A stretch of DNA of 64,000 nucleotides, taken from positions 62,001-126,000 of the forward strand of contig CAJUDG010000005.1 in assembly GCA_910584745.1 (NCBI GenBank). Reading direction: 5' to 3'. This stretch comes from an uncultured Eubacteriales bacterium (GTDB taxonomy: Bacteria; Bacillota; Clostridia; Oscillospirales; Acutalibacteraceae). The translations under genes were made by a program, and so were the position numbers. Under the pieces are notes generated by a model. That model worked only from the letters and a program-made list of their open reading frames with translations. It was not told where the DNA came from and did no database searches. Below are positions 16,585-25,061 of the stretch, in pieces (the stretch's first letter is position 1; each line of letters starts with the position of its first letter).

Positions 16585-17012
16585 TCTAGAAGGAGAAATC
16601 GATCAATTTACGTTCGTCAAGCCGCGCTTTCAACTAAATACCGCCAGTCGGCACAAAACCGCTGTTACATGGGAACACACAAAACCATGCAGCAGCGGTT
16701 TTCTTATATCTATCCTCCGGGCCATTTCCATTTCCAACGGCCCAAATCCGGATTTCGCCGCCGTTGTATATCGCGCATAAAAGATATGACAGCTCATTAA
16801 AAAAATTGTCACTTGTGCGGTATGAAGGATTCCGGTATACTAAAAACAAGGAATCGAGCAGATTGCACGATAAGAATTTCCAATCGGAAATATTCTTGTA
16901 AAACTGGCGAGAAAGGGGGCGGGCGCTGCTCGGGGGCTTTACGGCGAAAATACGGGCGGCCCGCGCTATATACCTGCGCGGTGCGCCTTGATACAGAAGG
17001 GAGTGAGGTCCT
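16585..17012 (+). other. Intergenic segment of 428 bases with possible minus-strand coding relic
   Basis: No intact gene is recognised. On the minus strand (about 16634-16849) a degenerate 71-residue frame could be a relic of an element that brought arr; I do not recognise it. The right part holds a promoter (see 16813-16841) and the leader of the transporter operon, including a GC-rich stretch from about 16910 to 17000. Confidence 0.4.
16813..16841 (+). promoter_or_regulatory. Probable promoter of the transporter operon
   Basis: TTGTGC and TATACT with a 17-base spacer, leaving a leader of about 165 bases before the first permease start codon. Confidence 0.55.
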
Positions 17013-17942
17013 TTGAAGAAAGGCCTGTTGGGCAGACTGTGGCGGCAGCGGCATCTGCAGGGGTTTGTGTGGCTGGGCTTGGTATTCTTGCTGATTTTCC
17101 ATTACCTGCCCATGTTCGGCATTTTGATCGCGTTTGAGGATTTTAAGATATCCTCCGGCATACTGGGGATGTTTACCTCTGAATTTGTGGGGCTTAAGCA
17201 TTTTATAGCCTTTTTTACGGACTACAAGTTTACTGAGCTCTTGGCGAATACCCTGTCCTTGTCCGTCTTAAAGCTGCTTTTCAGCTTTCCGCTGCCCATC
17301 TTTCTGGCCCTGGTCCTTAACGAGTGTCATGTTTCATGGTTTAAGCGGGTGGCGCAGACGGTGAGCTATCTGCCATACTTCATCTCGTGGGTCATTGTGG
17401 CCGGGTTCACTCAGATCCTGCTGACTAATACCGGCGCGGTCAACGACCTGCTGAACAGCCTTTTGGGGGTACGGCTGCAATTCCTGACTTCCCCGGCGCT
17501 GTTCCGGCCGTTGGCCGTTATCACCGCCATGTGGAAGGAGACCGGCTGGTGGACCATTATCTTTCTGGCGGCCATTGCCGGCATAGACCCCACCCTGTAT
17601 GAAGCCGCCGAGATAGACGGCGCCTCGCGCCTTATGCGTATCTGGCGGATCACCCTGCCGGGGATTTCTCCCACCGTTACCGTGGTGCTTATCCTGGCCC
17701 TTGGCAATCTGCTGGGCGGGGGATTGTCCGGCTCAAACTTTGAACAGTGCTATCTGATGGGGAACGTGGGGAACTACGATGCCTCTGAGATACTGCAGAC
17801 CTACATCCTGAATATCGGCCTTTCCAAGGGGCGCTTCTCCTATGCCACGGCGGCGGGGCTGTTTCAGTCGGCCATCTCGGTTTTGCTGGTGTTTGCCAGC
17901 AATCTGGTCTCAAAGCGGGTTTCAGGGGAGGGGTTGTTTTGA
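17013..17942 (+). CDS. ABC transporter permease, LplB type (carbohydrate uptake)
   Basis: 309 residues from a TTG start behind AAGGGAGTGAGG; no ATG or GTG fits. About six membrane segments are visible. The cytoplasmic EAA loop is YEAAEIDGASRLMRIWRITLPGIS, which docks on the ATPase. The N-terminal KRxWxxxxLxxxxLP-like region and length match LplB/YtcO-type permeases that work with large lipoprotein binding proteins. Its stop overlaps the next permease start by 4 bases, giving translational coupling. No ATPase gene is in the operon. Confidence 0.9.
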   Translation: MKKGLLGRLWRQRHLQGFVWLGLVFLLIFHYLPMFGILIAFEDFKISSGILGMFTSEFVGLKHFIAFFTDYKFTELLANTLSLSVLKLLFSFPLPIFLALVLNECHVSWFKRVAQTVSYLPYFISWVIVAGFTQILLTNTGAVNDLLNSLLGVRLQFLTSPALFRPLAVITAMWKETGWWTIIFLAAIAGIDPTLYEAAEIDGASRLMRIWRITLPGISPTVTVVLILALGNLLGGGLSGSNFEQCYLMGNVGNYDASEILQTYILNIGLSKGRFSYATAAGLFQSAISVLLVFASNLVSKRVSGEGLF

Positions 17943-18838
17943 AAAATTCCCGGTCTTACCTGAGGAGATCCCCGTCGGACAAGGCCATCGACGCGGCGGT
18001 ATACGCAATACTTATATTTGTGCTGGCGGTTTCTGTATATCCGCTCTATCTGGCGGTGGTCCTTTCCTTTAACGAGGGGGTGGATGCCCAGCTGGGGGGC
18101 ATCTACTTCTGGCCCCGCAAATTCACCCTGAAAAATTACGAGAAATTCTTTACCGACTTCTCCTGGCTCAAGGCCATGGCCGTCACTCTGTCCCGCACGG
18201 TTCTGGGCACAACGCTTACGGTGCTGTTTACCTCTTTTGTGGCCTATGGCCTTTCGCATCGGAACCTGCTGGGCCGCAGGCTATATATGAAGCTGTTTAT
18301 CTTTGCCATGTATTTCTCCGGCGGGGTGATACCGTATTATGCGGTGCTGCGCACACTGGGCCTGCTGGACACCTTCTGGGTGTACATCGTTCCCTCGCTG
18401 CTCAACCTCTTTTATGTTCTGGTGGCCATCTCCTTCTTCCAGGGGATCCCGGAGGAATTGCAGGAGGCGGCCCGCGTGGACGGGGCGGGGGAGCTGCGGA
18501 TCTTCTTCAGCGTGATTCTGCCTGTGGCAAAGCCGCTTTTGGCCACCATTGCCATCTTCATTTCCGTGCAGCACTGGAACTCCTGGTATGACAGCGCGTT
18601 CTTTGTGAAGAATCAGGACCTGATGACCCTGGCCTACCGGATGATGGCCGTGCTGAAAAAGTCGGATCTGAACCAGGTCACACAGGCCTCTGCCGCGGCG
18701 GCGTCCGCGGTAAGGGTAACGCCGATGTCCGTGCAGCTGGCCGCGATGGTCATCGCCACCATGCCTGTGGTAGTGGTATACCCCTTCTTTCAGAAATACA
18801 TAATCTCCGGAGTGACCATCGGTTCGGTGAAGGGATAG
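17939..18838 (+). CDS. ABC transporter permease, LplC/YtcP type
   Basis: 299 residues, again from a TTG start, which overlaps the TGA of the upstream permease. Six predicted membrane spans and the EAA loop LQEAARVDGAGELRIFFSVILPVAKP. It ends with ISGVTIGSVKG, the usual C-terminus of this permease subfamily. It forms the heterodimeric channel with the upstream permease; substrate comes from the following binding lipoprotein. An ATPase must come from elsewhere. Confidence 0.9.
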   Translation: MKNSRSYLRRSPSDKAIDAAVYAILIFVLAVSVYPLYLAVVLSFNEGVDAQLGGIYFWPRKFTLKNYEKFFTDFSWLKAMAVTLSRTVLGTTLTVLFTSFVAYGLSHRNLLGRRLYMKLFIFAMYFSGGVIPYYAVLRTLGLLDTFWVYIVPSLLNLFYVLVAISFFQGIPEELQEAARVDGAGELRIFFSVILPVAKPLLATIAIFISVQHWNSWYDSAFFVKNQDLMTLAYRMMAVLKKSDLNQVTQASAAAASAVRVTPMSVQLAAMVIATMPVVVVYPFFQKYIISGVTIGSVKG

Positions 18839-18911
18839 GGACTTTTGAACGCAATCTGCAAATTTGTTCCAGAAAGATACAAAAATAATAATAAACAGGG
18901 AGGTTTCTCTT

Positions 18912-20561
18912 ATGAAAAAATGTTATAATAGGAAAGCCATAGCACTTCTTCTGGCTTTTGCTCTTCTCATAGGCCTCTGCGCCTGCTCGTCCCAGCCGGC
19001 TCCGCCGGCCGGTTCGCCGGATTCCTCCACGGTTTCCTCCGGGGGCGAAGCCCCGGGGGATCAGGCCGCCGAAGGTCCCTTTGGCCTGGACCCGAACCAC
19101 AGAGTGACCCTTAGCTGCTTCTTTGACTTTACCTGGTATCCGATCAGCGAGTGGAAGGGGATCATTGCCGACGAGATCACACGGCTGACCGGCGTGGACA
19201 TGGAGCTGACCATCGCGGTGGACGGGCAGCAGCTGGGCATGATGATAGCTTCCGGAGATCTGCCGGACCTGGTGTCGTCAGATCATATGTTCTCAAATCT
19301 GTCCACCAGCGAGCTCTGCTATGACTGGCAGGGGCTGATCGACGAGTACGGCCTGGACTGGGAGATCAGCCAGCAGTCTATTGCCAACAGCCTCTCCTTT
19401 ACCCAGGAGGAGGAGAAGTTCTTTACGGTCCTCAGCCATTTCGCCACGGCGGAGGATTGGAAGGAGCTGGACAAGATAGGCGTAGGCGCGCCGATGTGCT
19501 CCTCCATGCTGTATAGACGGGACCTGTATGAGGCAATGGGCAGCCCGAAGTTCGAGACCCTTGAGGACGTCCATGCCCTGCTTCTGAAGGCGAAGGAGGA
19601 CTATCCGGACATGCGGCCGCTGATCTTTGATCCGGTGACCTGGAAGCTGACCTATTTCCGCCAGGCCTACGGTCTGGGGAACGGCTCGAACTATTTCGTC
19701 GAGCAGGAAAACGGCGACTGGCTTACGGTGGTGAAGGACCCCCGTTATAAGGAGTATCTGGCCTATTGCAACCAGCTGTACAGGGACGGCCTGATCTATG
19801 CGGACAACTTCGGAATGGAGGGCGCCGCGGCGGAGGCCGAGGTAGAGGGCGGCGGCGCGTTCGCCTATATCATCGGCACCCAGAACGCCATCACGCCCAG
19901 AAACAGCGGCCTGAAGCAGAACGTGCCGGACGGGGTGCTGTGGGAGGCCCCGGTCGTCGGTGACACCAATGTGTACGACGCCAGCATTGGCTGGATGGGC
20001 ACGTTCATATCCAAGAGCTGCAAGGACCCGGAGACGGCCATCCGCTATATGCAGTTTGTCCACAGCGAGGAGGGCGCCCGCCTGACCCAGTGGGGCCGCG
20101 AGGGCTATGAGTACACCCTGGACGAGAACGGCGCGCCCCAGTTCAGCGAGGAGTGGAATAAGGCGGTAAACGACGGGCAGCTGGATGAGATCTACAATAC
20201 CGCGCTGTATCAGGGCGGCACAAAGATCAACGAGGCGGTGGCCCGCTGCGCTCCCATTGACCCGGAGATGACGCCGAACTATCCCACGCTGCGCCAGCAC
20301 TTCGGCAACAAGCCCTGGGTCAAGTACGCGGAGCCGGTGGAGGGCAGCGATGAGAAGATCATCCTGGATCAGCTTTTTGACGGCCAGAGCGGAGCCATAC
20401 CCACCGGGGAGGCAAAGGTCATTCTCTCTGACACGGAAGAAGCCTTCGAGCGCAACTTCCAGGAGCTGCTGAGCACATGCGAGTCGGTGGGCATGGACGA
20501 GCTGGAGGCATTCATGGACCCGCGCATTAAGGACGCTATGAAGGTGTATGGCGTGGCGTAA
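18912..20561 (+). CDS. Extracellular solute-binding lipoprotein of an LplA/YtcQ-type importer
   Basis: 549 residues from the ATG at 18912. A lipoprotein signal peptide has hydrophobic core IALLLAFALLIGL and lipobox LCAC, with Cys at about 21. A Ser/Pro/Gly linker follows, then a large two-lobed binding domain (DPNHRVTLSCFFDFTWYP onward). Size and order fit the family that delivers oligosaccharides or complex glycosides to LplB/LplC permeases. The ligand is unknown; the flanking enzymes point to a glycoside. It follows the permease gene by 73 bases within the same operon. Confidence 0.9.
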   Translation: MKKCYNRKAIALLLAFALLIGLCACSSQPAPPAGSPDSSTVSSGGEAPGDQAAEGPFGLDPNHRVTLSCFFDFTWYPISEWKGIIADEITRLTGVDMELTIAVDGQQLGMMIASGDLPDLVSSDHMFSNLSTSELCYDWQGLIDEYGLDWEISQQSIANSLSFTQEEEKFFTVLSHFATAEDWKELDKIGVGAPMCSSMLYRRDLYEAMGSPKFETLEDVHALLLKAKEDYPDMRPLIFDPVTWKLTYFRQAYGLGNGSNYFVEQENGDWLTVVKDPRYKEYLAYCNQLYRDGLIYADNFGMEGAAAEAEVEGGGAFAYIIGTQNAITPRNSGLKQNVPDGVLWEAPVVGDTNVYDASIGWMGTFISKSCKDPETAIRYMQFVHSEEGARLTQWGREGYEYTLDENGAPQFSEEWNKAVNDGQLDEIYNTALYQGGTKINEAVARCAPIDPEMTPNYPTLRQHFGNKPWVKYAEPVEGSDEKIILDQLFDGQSGAIPTGEAKVILSDTEEAFERNFQELLSTCESVGMDELEAFMDPRIKDAMKVYGVA

Positions 20562-20613
20562 GACAAAAGGTCAGGTAAAAACAGCTATGTTCAAAAGAAA
20601 GGAATGAAGAAAA

Positions 20614-21339
20614 ATGAAAGTCGGTATGCAGCTTTACTCACTGAGCCCCATTGTGAACCAGGGGCGCTATGAAGACGCAGTGCGGCTGGCCTGCGCGTCG
20701 GGAATAGACGGTCTGGAGCTTTACAGCTACTACGACGTTCCGGCGCTGAGCTACCGCAGGATCATGAACGACGCGGGGGTAGTCTGCTGCGGCACCCATA
20801 ACCACTGGACGCCGCTGAGGGACGACCTGGACCATGTGATGGAATACAACTACATTCTGGGCAACGAGACGATTATCTGCCACTATCTTCTGGAGGAGGA
20901 GCGGGGCAGCCGGGACAACTACCTGCGGGTGGCCGAAAGCCTGAATCAGATCGGCGCAAAGCTTCAGAGGAACGGCTTCCGGCTGCTCTACCATAACCAC
21001 GATTTTGAGTTCCGGGAGGAATTCGACGGCAAGCGGGGCATGGATCTGCTTCTGGAAAACACGGACCCCTTCCTGGTGGGGATGGAGCTGCATATCGGCC
21101 AGCTGCCCCAGTTCGGGATAGATATCCCCGATTACATCGCGGGCCTTGGCCGGCGGCTGAAGGTCCTGCACGTCCACGCCTTTAACGGGGACCAGCCCTT
21201 TGACAGCCGGCCCGGTGTGGAAGCGGGCAGAAAGCTGGACGTCTCCTGGGCGGTGCTGGAGAACGTGTACCCTGAGGACTGCGGCGCAGAGCGCCTGCAG
21301 AAGGATGTGGAGGCGCTGCGGAGCATGACCCGCCGGTAG
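20614..21339 (+). CDS. Sugar phosphate isomerase/epimerase-like TIM-barrel protein
   Basis: 241 residues of the AP-endonuclease-2/xylose-isomerase-like TIM barrel. Motifs include GIDGLELYSYYD near the N-terminus, CCGTHNHW, YHNHDFEF (metal-binding His and Glu) and a C-terminal KVLHVHAFNGD. Such proteins are IolE/IolI-like isomerases, 2-keto-inositol dehydratases or 3-keto-glycoside-processing enzymes. The position, between a glycoside importer and Gfo/Idh/MocA dehydrogenases, makes processing of an oxidised sugar a reasonable inference. The barrel is shorter than most (usually 260-290). Confidence 0.85.
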   Translation: MKVGMQLYSLSPIVNQGRYEDAVRLACASGIDGLELYSYYDVPALSYRRIMNDAGVVCCGTHNHWTPLRDDLDHVMEYNYILGNETIICHYLLEEERGSRDNYLRVAESLNQIGAKLQRNGFRLLYHNHDFEFREEFDGKRGMDLLLENTDPFLVGMELHIGQLPQFGIDIPDYIAGLGRRLKVLHVHAFNGDQPFDSRPGVEAGRKLDVSWAVLENVYPEDCGAERLQKDVEALRSMTRR

Positions 21340-21370
21340 AGACATAGGGCCTTGGCAAGGGGGGAGAGTT

Positions 21371-23110
21371 ATGGTATGGCTGTTCCGAAGGATCAAGCGG
21401 GCCTTTCTGGATGCGAAGGTGCCGAATAAGCTGCTGGTCTGCTATCTGGTCACCATCCTGCTTCCCCTCTTTGTCTTCTATGGGGCGCTGCTGTCGCGAA
21501 TAAACAGCACGGCGCAGAGAGAATATTTGACAGAAAAGCAGCGGGCGCTGCAACAGGCCGGCGGTGCCTTTCAGGCGGTAACAGCGCAGGCGGACTATAT
21601 CGCCTCTACGGTGGAGAACAGCTCTTCCGCCGTGCGGTGCCTTACGGGAACATACCGCAACGCCTCTGACGAGGTCTATGCACTGCTGAGGGACCTGATA
21701 CCCATGTTCGAGCGTTTTATGCTCAACAACGATATCGTAAGGGACGTGCGGGTCTACCGGTACCGCCGGTCATTTCTGGAGACCATACGGTATGTGGAGA
21801 ATGCGGAGGGATCCGCGTTTGGAGAGGAAAGGCTGAGGTCCCTGCGCAAGGGGGAGAGCCTTACGGAGCTGAAGTCTGCGGATGAGGCGGTGATCCTGGA
21901 GATATACCTTCCCCTGATTAAGGGCGGTCTTACCTCCAATATCGGGGTGTGCCGGTGCAGCATGGATATTACCGCCCTTATCGGCGGCATCTCCATACTG
22001 CCCACGGAGGTGGTGGTGGTCCAGTCCGGCGAGGTTTATTTGCAGCGGGACGGGACCACCGGCGCCACCGGACGGATCACCCGGGAGGACTTCCGGGCCC
22101 TGTCCGGCAGCCGGATATCCGTGGATGTAGAGGGCCTTGACATGGTCCTGCATGTTTTTGCCCGAAAGGACTTTCTCAGCCGGGACGAGATGCTTTTGCT
22201 TACAGGGCAGTTTCTGGTGGCGCTGGGGCTGCTCTCTCTTATCTACTACGCCATTCCCGTGCTACTGGTACGTCCTATCGTGCGCTTAAGCAGGCACCTA
22301 AATACAGAAGCCGCTAACGGGCGGGTGCGGCCGGTGGAGATCCCCCACGGCAGGGACGAGGTGGGAGAGCTGGTAGAGGCCTTTAACCGGATTGCGGTGA
22401 AAAACGCGGAGCTGACCCGGCAGGTATATAAGGGCATCATTGCAAGGCAGCGGTCGGAATACTACGCGCTGCAAAGCCAGATCAAGCCGCATTTTGTGTT
22501 CAATGTACTGCAAAGGATCAACATGCTGGTGTACTTAGAGCGGAAGGATGAGATCAACAGGCTCTTAAAGAGATTCAGCGATTTCCTGCGCTACAGCATC
22601 CGCGGCAATGCCGGCGCCGCCACACTGGCGGGGGAGGTCGCGCACGCGGAAAACTACCTGGACATTTTGCAGGACACCCTGCCGGTGGAGTTTTCCGGGA
22701 CGGTGGAGGACAGCGTGCGGCCAGAGCGGGTATTCTGCCCTCAGTTCATCTTACAGCCCATTGTGGAAAACGCCGTTAAGGCCAGCGGTACGCACAGGCT
22801 GACCATCAGATACCGGATCTTTCAGCAGGGGGACCATATCCTCATCCGGCTGCATAACGACGGCCCTCCTCTTTCAGAGGAGATGCTGGAAAGGATACGG
22901 GAGATGACCAAAAGCGACGCGCCGGATATTCTGACGTCGGAAGGGGGCGCGCGGTCGGGCATCGGACTGGTGAATGTCAACACCCGCCTGAGATATTTTT
23001 ACGGAAGGGACTGCGGGCTTTCCATTGCCAACGGGCCGGGCGGGGGCGTAACGGTGACGCTGCGGATCAAACAGTATCCCCAGGCAGAAGTGCAGGAGGA
23101 GACAGTATGA
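21371..23110 (+). CDS. Sensor histidine kinase, YesM type
   Basis: 579 residues. An N-terminal membrane span (about 18-38) precedes an extracellular sensor region (about 40-275), a second span (about 280-300), a HAMP linker (RPIVRLSRHLN) and a His_kinase domain whose phospho-acceptor lies in QSQIKPHFVFN. That motif is a variant of the usual PHFLYN/PHFLFN. The HATPase domain ends with GIGLVNVNTRLRYFYG. Kinases of this type typically sense sugars, often via a binding protein, and partner with an AraC-type response regulator, which follows with a 4-base overlap. Confidence 0.92.
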   Translation: MVWLFRRIKRAFLDAKVPNKLLVCYLVTILLPLFVFYGALLSRINSTAQREYLTEKQRALQQAGGAFQAVTAQADYIASTVENSSSAVRCLTGTYRNASDEVYALLRDLIPMFERFMLNNDIVRDVRVYRYRRSFLETIRYVENAEGSAFGEERLRSLRKGESLTELKSADEAVILEIYLPLIKGGLTSNIGVCRCSMDITALIGGISILPTEVVVVQSGEVYLQRDGTTGATGRITREDFRALSGSRISVDVEGLDMVLHVFARKDFLSRDEMLLLTGQFLVALGLLSLIYYAIPVLLVRPIVRLSRHLNTEAANGRVRPVEIPHGRDEVGELVEAFNRIAVKNAELTRQVYKGIIARQRSEYYALQSQIKPHFVFNVLQRINMLVYLERKDEINRLLKRFSDFLRYSIRGNAGAATLAGEVAHAENYLDILQDTLPVEFSGTVEDSVRPERVFCPQFILQPIVENAVKASGTHRLTIRYRIFQQGDHILIRLHNDGPPLSEEMLERIREMTKSDAPDILTSEGGARSGIGLVNVNTRLRYFYGRDCGLSIANGPGGGVTVTLRIKQYPQAEVQEETV

Positions 23111-23898
23111 AAATCTTGATCATCGACGACGAGCAGCTGGTTTGCGACGGCATGAGCGCCATTCTCAGGGACCTGCGGGAGCTGGCCCTGGAGGTGCGCA
23201 CGGCGAACAGTGTGGCGCGGGGAAAGCTGATCCTGCGGGATTTCCCGCCGGATCTGGTGGTAAGCGACGTTGAGATGCCGGGCGGGAACGGGCTGGAGCT
23301 GGTGGAGTACCTGAAAGAGCGCTGCCAGGATGTAAAGATATGGATGTTGTCCGGCCACGATGATTTTCAGTATGTCCATACCGCTTTCCGTATGCATGTG
23401 GACGATTATCTGCTGAAGCCGGTGGACACTGTCAGCTTTCAGGAGATGGTGCGAAGGGCGTACTGGGAGCTTGAGCAGAAAACGGGCCGCAAGGACGTGC
23501 AGGCTCTGTATGAGGCCTATTTCCCGGAGGAGGATCTGAGCGGCTGCTCCCCACGGCTGCGGGAGCTGATGGAGTATATACAGAACAACATCTCCCGGGA
23601 GGTGTCGCTGAAAAAGCTGACAGACGTGTTCGGATGCTCAGAGACGCTGCTTTGCAATATGTTCCGCCGGGAGACGGGCAGGACATTTATGGAATATGTC
23701 ACCCGCGTGCGGCTGAAGCAGGCTTTTTGGGCGCTGCTTTCTGACAGGCGGCGCGGGGTCCATCAGATAGCGCTGGACCTGGGATATTCCAGCGAGCGCC
23801 AGTTTTTCCGAATGTTTAAAAACGCTACGGGCATCACGCCCACCCAGCTTAGAAGACAGTACGAGGAGCTGCGGGAGGGCAATATGGAAAAATTATAA
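23107..23898 (+). CDS. Response regulator with AraC-type output, YesN type
   Basis: 263 residues. The N-terminal receiver has the acidic pair in IIDDEQ and the phospho-acceptor aspartate in VVSDVEMPGGNGLEL (about residue 56); a lysine lies in YLLKPVD. The C-terminal ~100 residues are an AraC helix-turn-helix (LKKLTDVFGCSETLLCNMFRRETG and IALDLGYSSERQFFRMFKNATG). It is shorter than many YesN proteins (often 400-540) because the linker is minimal. Translationally coupled to the kinase by an ATGA overlap; likely activates the surrounding transporter and enzyme genes. Confidence 0.92.
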   Translation: MKILIIDDEQLVCDGMSAILRDLRELALEVRTANSVARGKLILRDFPPDLVVSDVEMPGGNGLELVEYLKERCQDVKIWMLSGHDDFQYVHTAFRMHVDDYLLKPVDTVSFQEMVRRAYWELEQKTGRKDVQALYEAYFPEEDLSGCSPRLRELMEYIQNNISREVSLKKLTDVFGCSETLLCNMFRRETGRTFMEYVTRVRLKQAFWALLSDRRRGVHQIALDLGYSSERQFFRMFKNATGITPTQLRRQYEELREGNMEKL

Positions 23899-23924
23899 GA
23901 GATTATAAGAGAGGTGGAATTGTC

Positions 23925-25049
23925 ATGAGTGAAAAGGTAAAGGTAGGCATTATCGGCTGCGGAGTCATCGCGAATCTGACCCACGGCCCGGAGTATGAGA
24001 GACTGAAGGATCAGGTGGAGATGGTCGCGGCCTGCGATATCGACCCCGAGGCCCTCGGCTCCTTCTGCGACAGGTTCCATATCGAGAAGCGCTACTCCAC
24101 CATCGCCGAGATGCTGGGGGACCCGGAGATAGAGGCCGTGGACGTCTGCCTGCACAACAATATGCACGCGCCGGTGTCCATAGAGGCCATGCGCAGGGGC
24201 AAGGACGTCTACTGTGAAAAGCCCATGGCCGGCTCCTATGTGGACGCGCTGGCCATGCTGGAGGCCTCTAAAAAGTACGGGCGCAAGCTCCATATCCAGC
24301 TGGCGCAGCTCTACAGCGCCGGTACATATACCGCCAAGCAGCTTATCGACCACGGCCAGCTGGGGCATATCTACCATATGCGCTCCACCGGCTTCCGCCG
24401 CCGGGGCAGGCCCTTCGTGGACGGCTATGGGAAAAAGGAGTTCGTCAATTCCGAGACCTCCGGGGGCGGGGCACTTCTGGACATGGGGGTCTACCATATC
24501 TCCCAGCTTTTGTACCTTACGGGCAACCCAAAGCCCCTGCGCTTTGTGGGCCGCACCTTCCAGGAGCTGGACATGGACCCCGAGCGCAGGAGGATATCCG
24601 GCTATAACGTGGAGGAGCTGATAACCGGCATGATAGACTTCGAGGGCGGGCTCTCCATGGACCTTATCGAGTCCTGGGCCATGCACCTGGACAACCTGGA
24701 GTGCTCGAGCATACTGGGCTCCAAGGGCGGCGTCAGGCTGGACCCGTTCAGCTATCATTATACCGAGCACGACATCGTCTTCAACGCCACCATCGACGAG
24801 CATGACCTGAACTTCCGCTCTGAGACCGTGCACCCCGAGCGGATGCTGTACCGCTCCAGCCAGGGCCACTGGCTGGGGGCCCTGCGGGACAAGTGCCCGC
24901 TGCTGCCCACGGCGGAGATAGCCCTTGGCACCCAGATGATACAAGAGGGCCTGTACATGTCCCAGGATATGGGCCGGCAGGTGACCGTCGAGGAGGTGCT
25001 GGCCGCCAGCGTCTCAAAAAACACCGAGGTAGTGGGATTATACGAATAA
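23925..25049 (+). CDS. Gfo/Idh/MocA-family oxidoreductase (first of a tandem pair)
   Basis: 374 residues. The Rossmann domain opens with KVGIIGCGVIANLTHGPEY, and the substrate-site lysine lies in VYCEKPMAGSY (the EKP motif). The C-terminal alpha/beta domain includes SGGGALLDMGVYHISQLLYL. The family oxidises or reduces sugars, inositols and glycosides with NAD(P), often at C3. It follows the two-component genes by 26 bases and precedes a paralogue by 12, so the pair is likely co-expressed and may act on one substrate in sequence. Confidence 0.92.
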   Translation: MSEKVKVGIIGCGVIANLTHGPEYERLKDQVEMVAACDIDPEALGSFCDRFHIEKRYSTIAEMLGDPEIEAVDVCLHNNMHAPVSIEAMRRGKDVYCEKPMAGSYVDALAMLEASKKYGRKLHIQLAQLYSAGTYTAKQLIDHGQLGHIYHMRSTGFRRRGRPFVDGYGKKEFVNSETSGGGALLDMGVYHISQLLYLTGNPKPLRFVGRTFQELDMDPERRRISGYNVEELITGMIDFEGGLSMDLIESWAMHLDNLECSSILGSKGGVRLDPFSYHYTEHDIVFNATIDEHDLNFRSETVHPERMLYRSSQGHWLGALRDKCPLLPTAEIALGTQMIQEGLYMSQDMGRQVTVEEVLAASVSKNTEVVGLYE

Positions 25050-25061
25050 GGAGATGGAGAT

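Noticed and set aside
19293..20300. 335-codon minus-strand frame inside the solute-binding protein gene
   Set aside because: Shadow frame; the plus-strand lipoprotein is intact from signal peptide to end.
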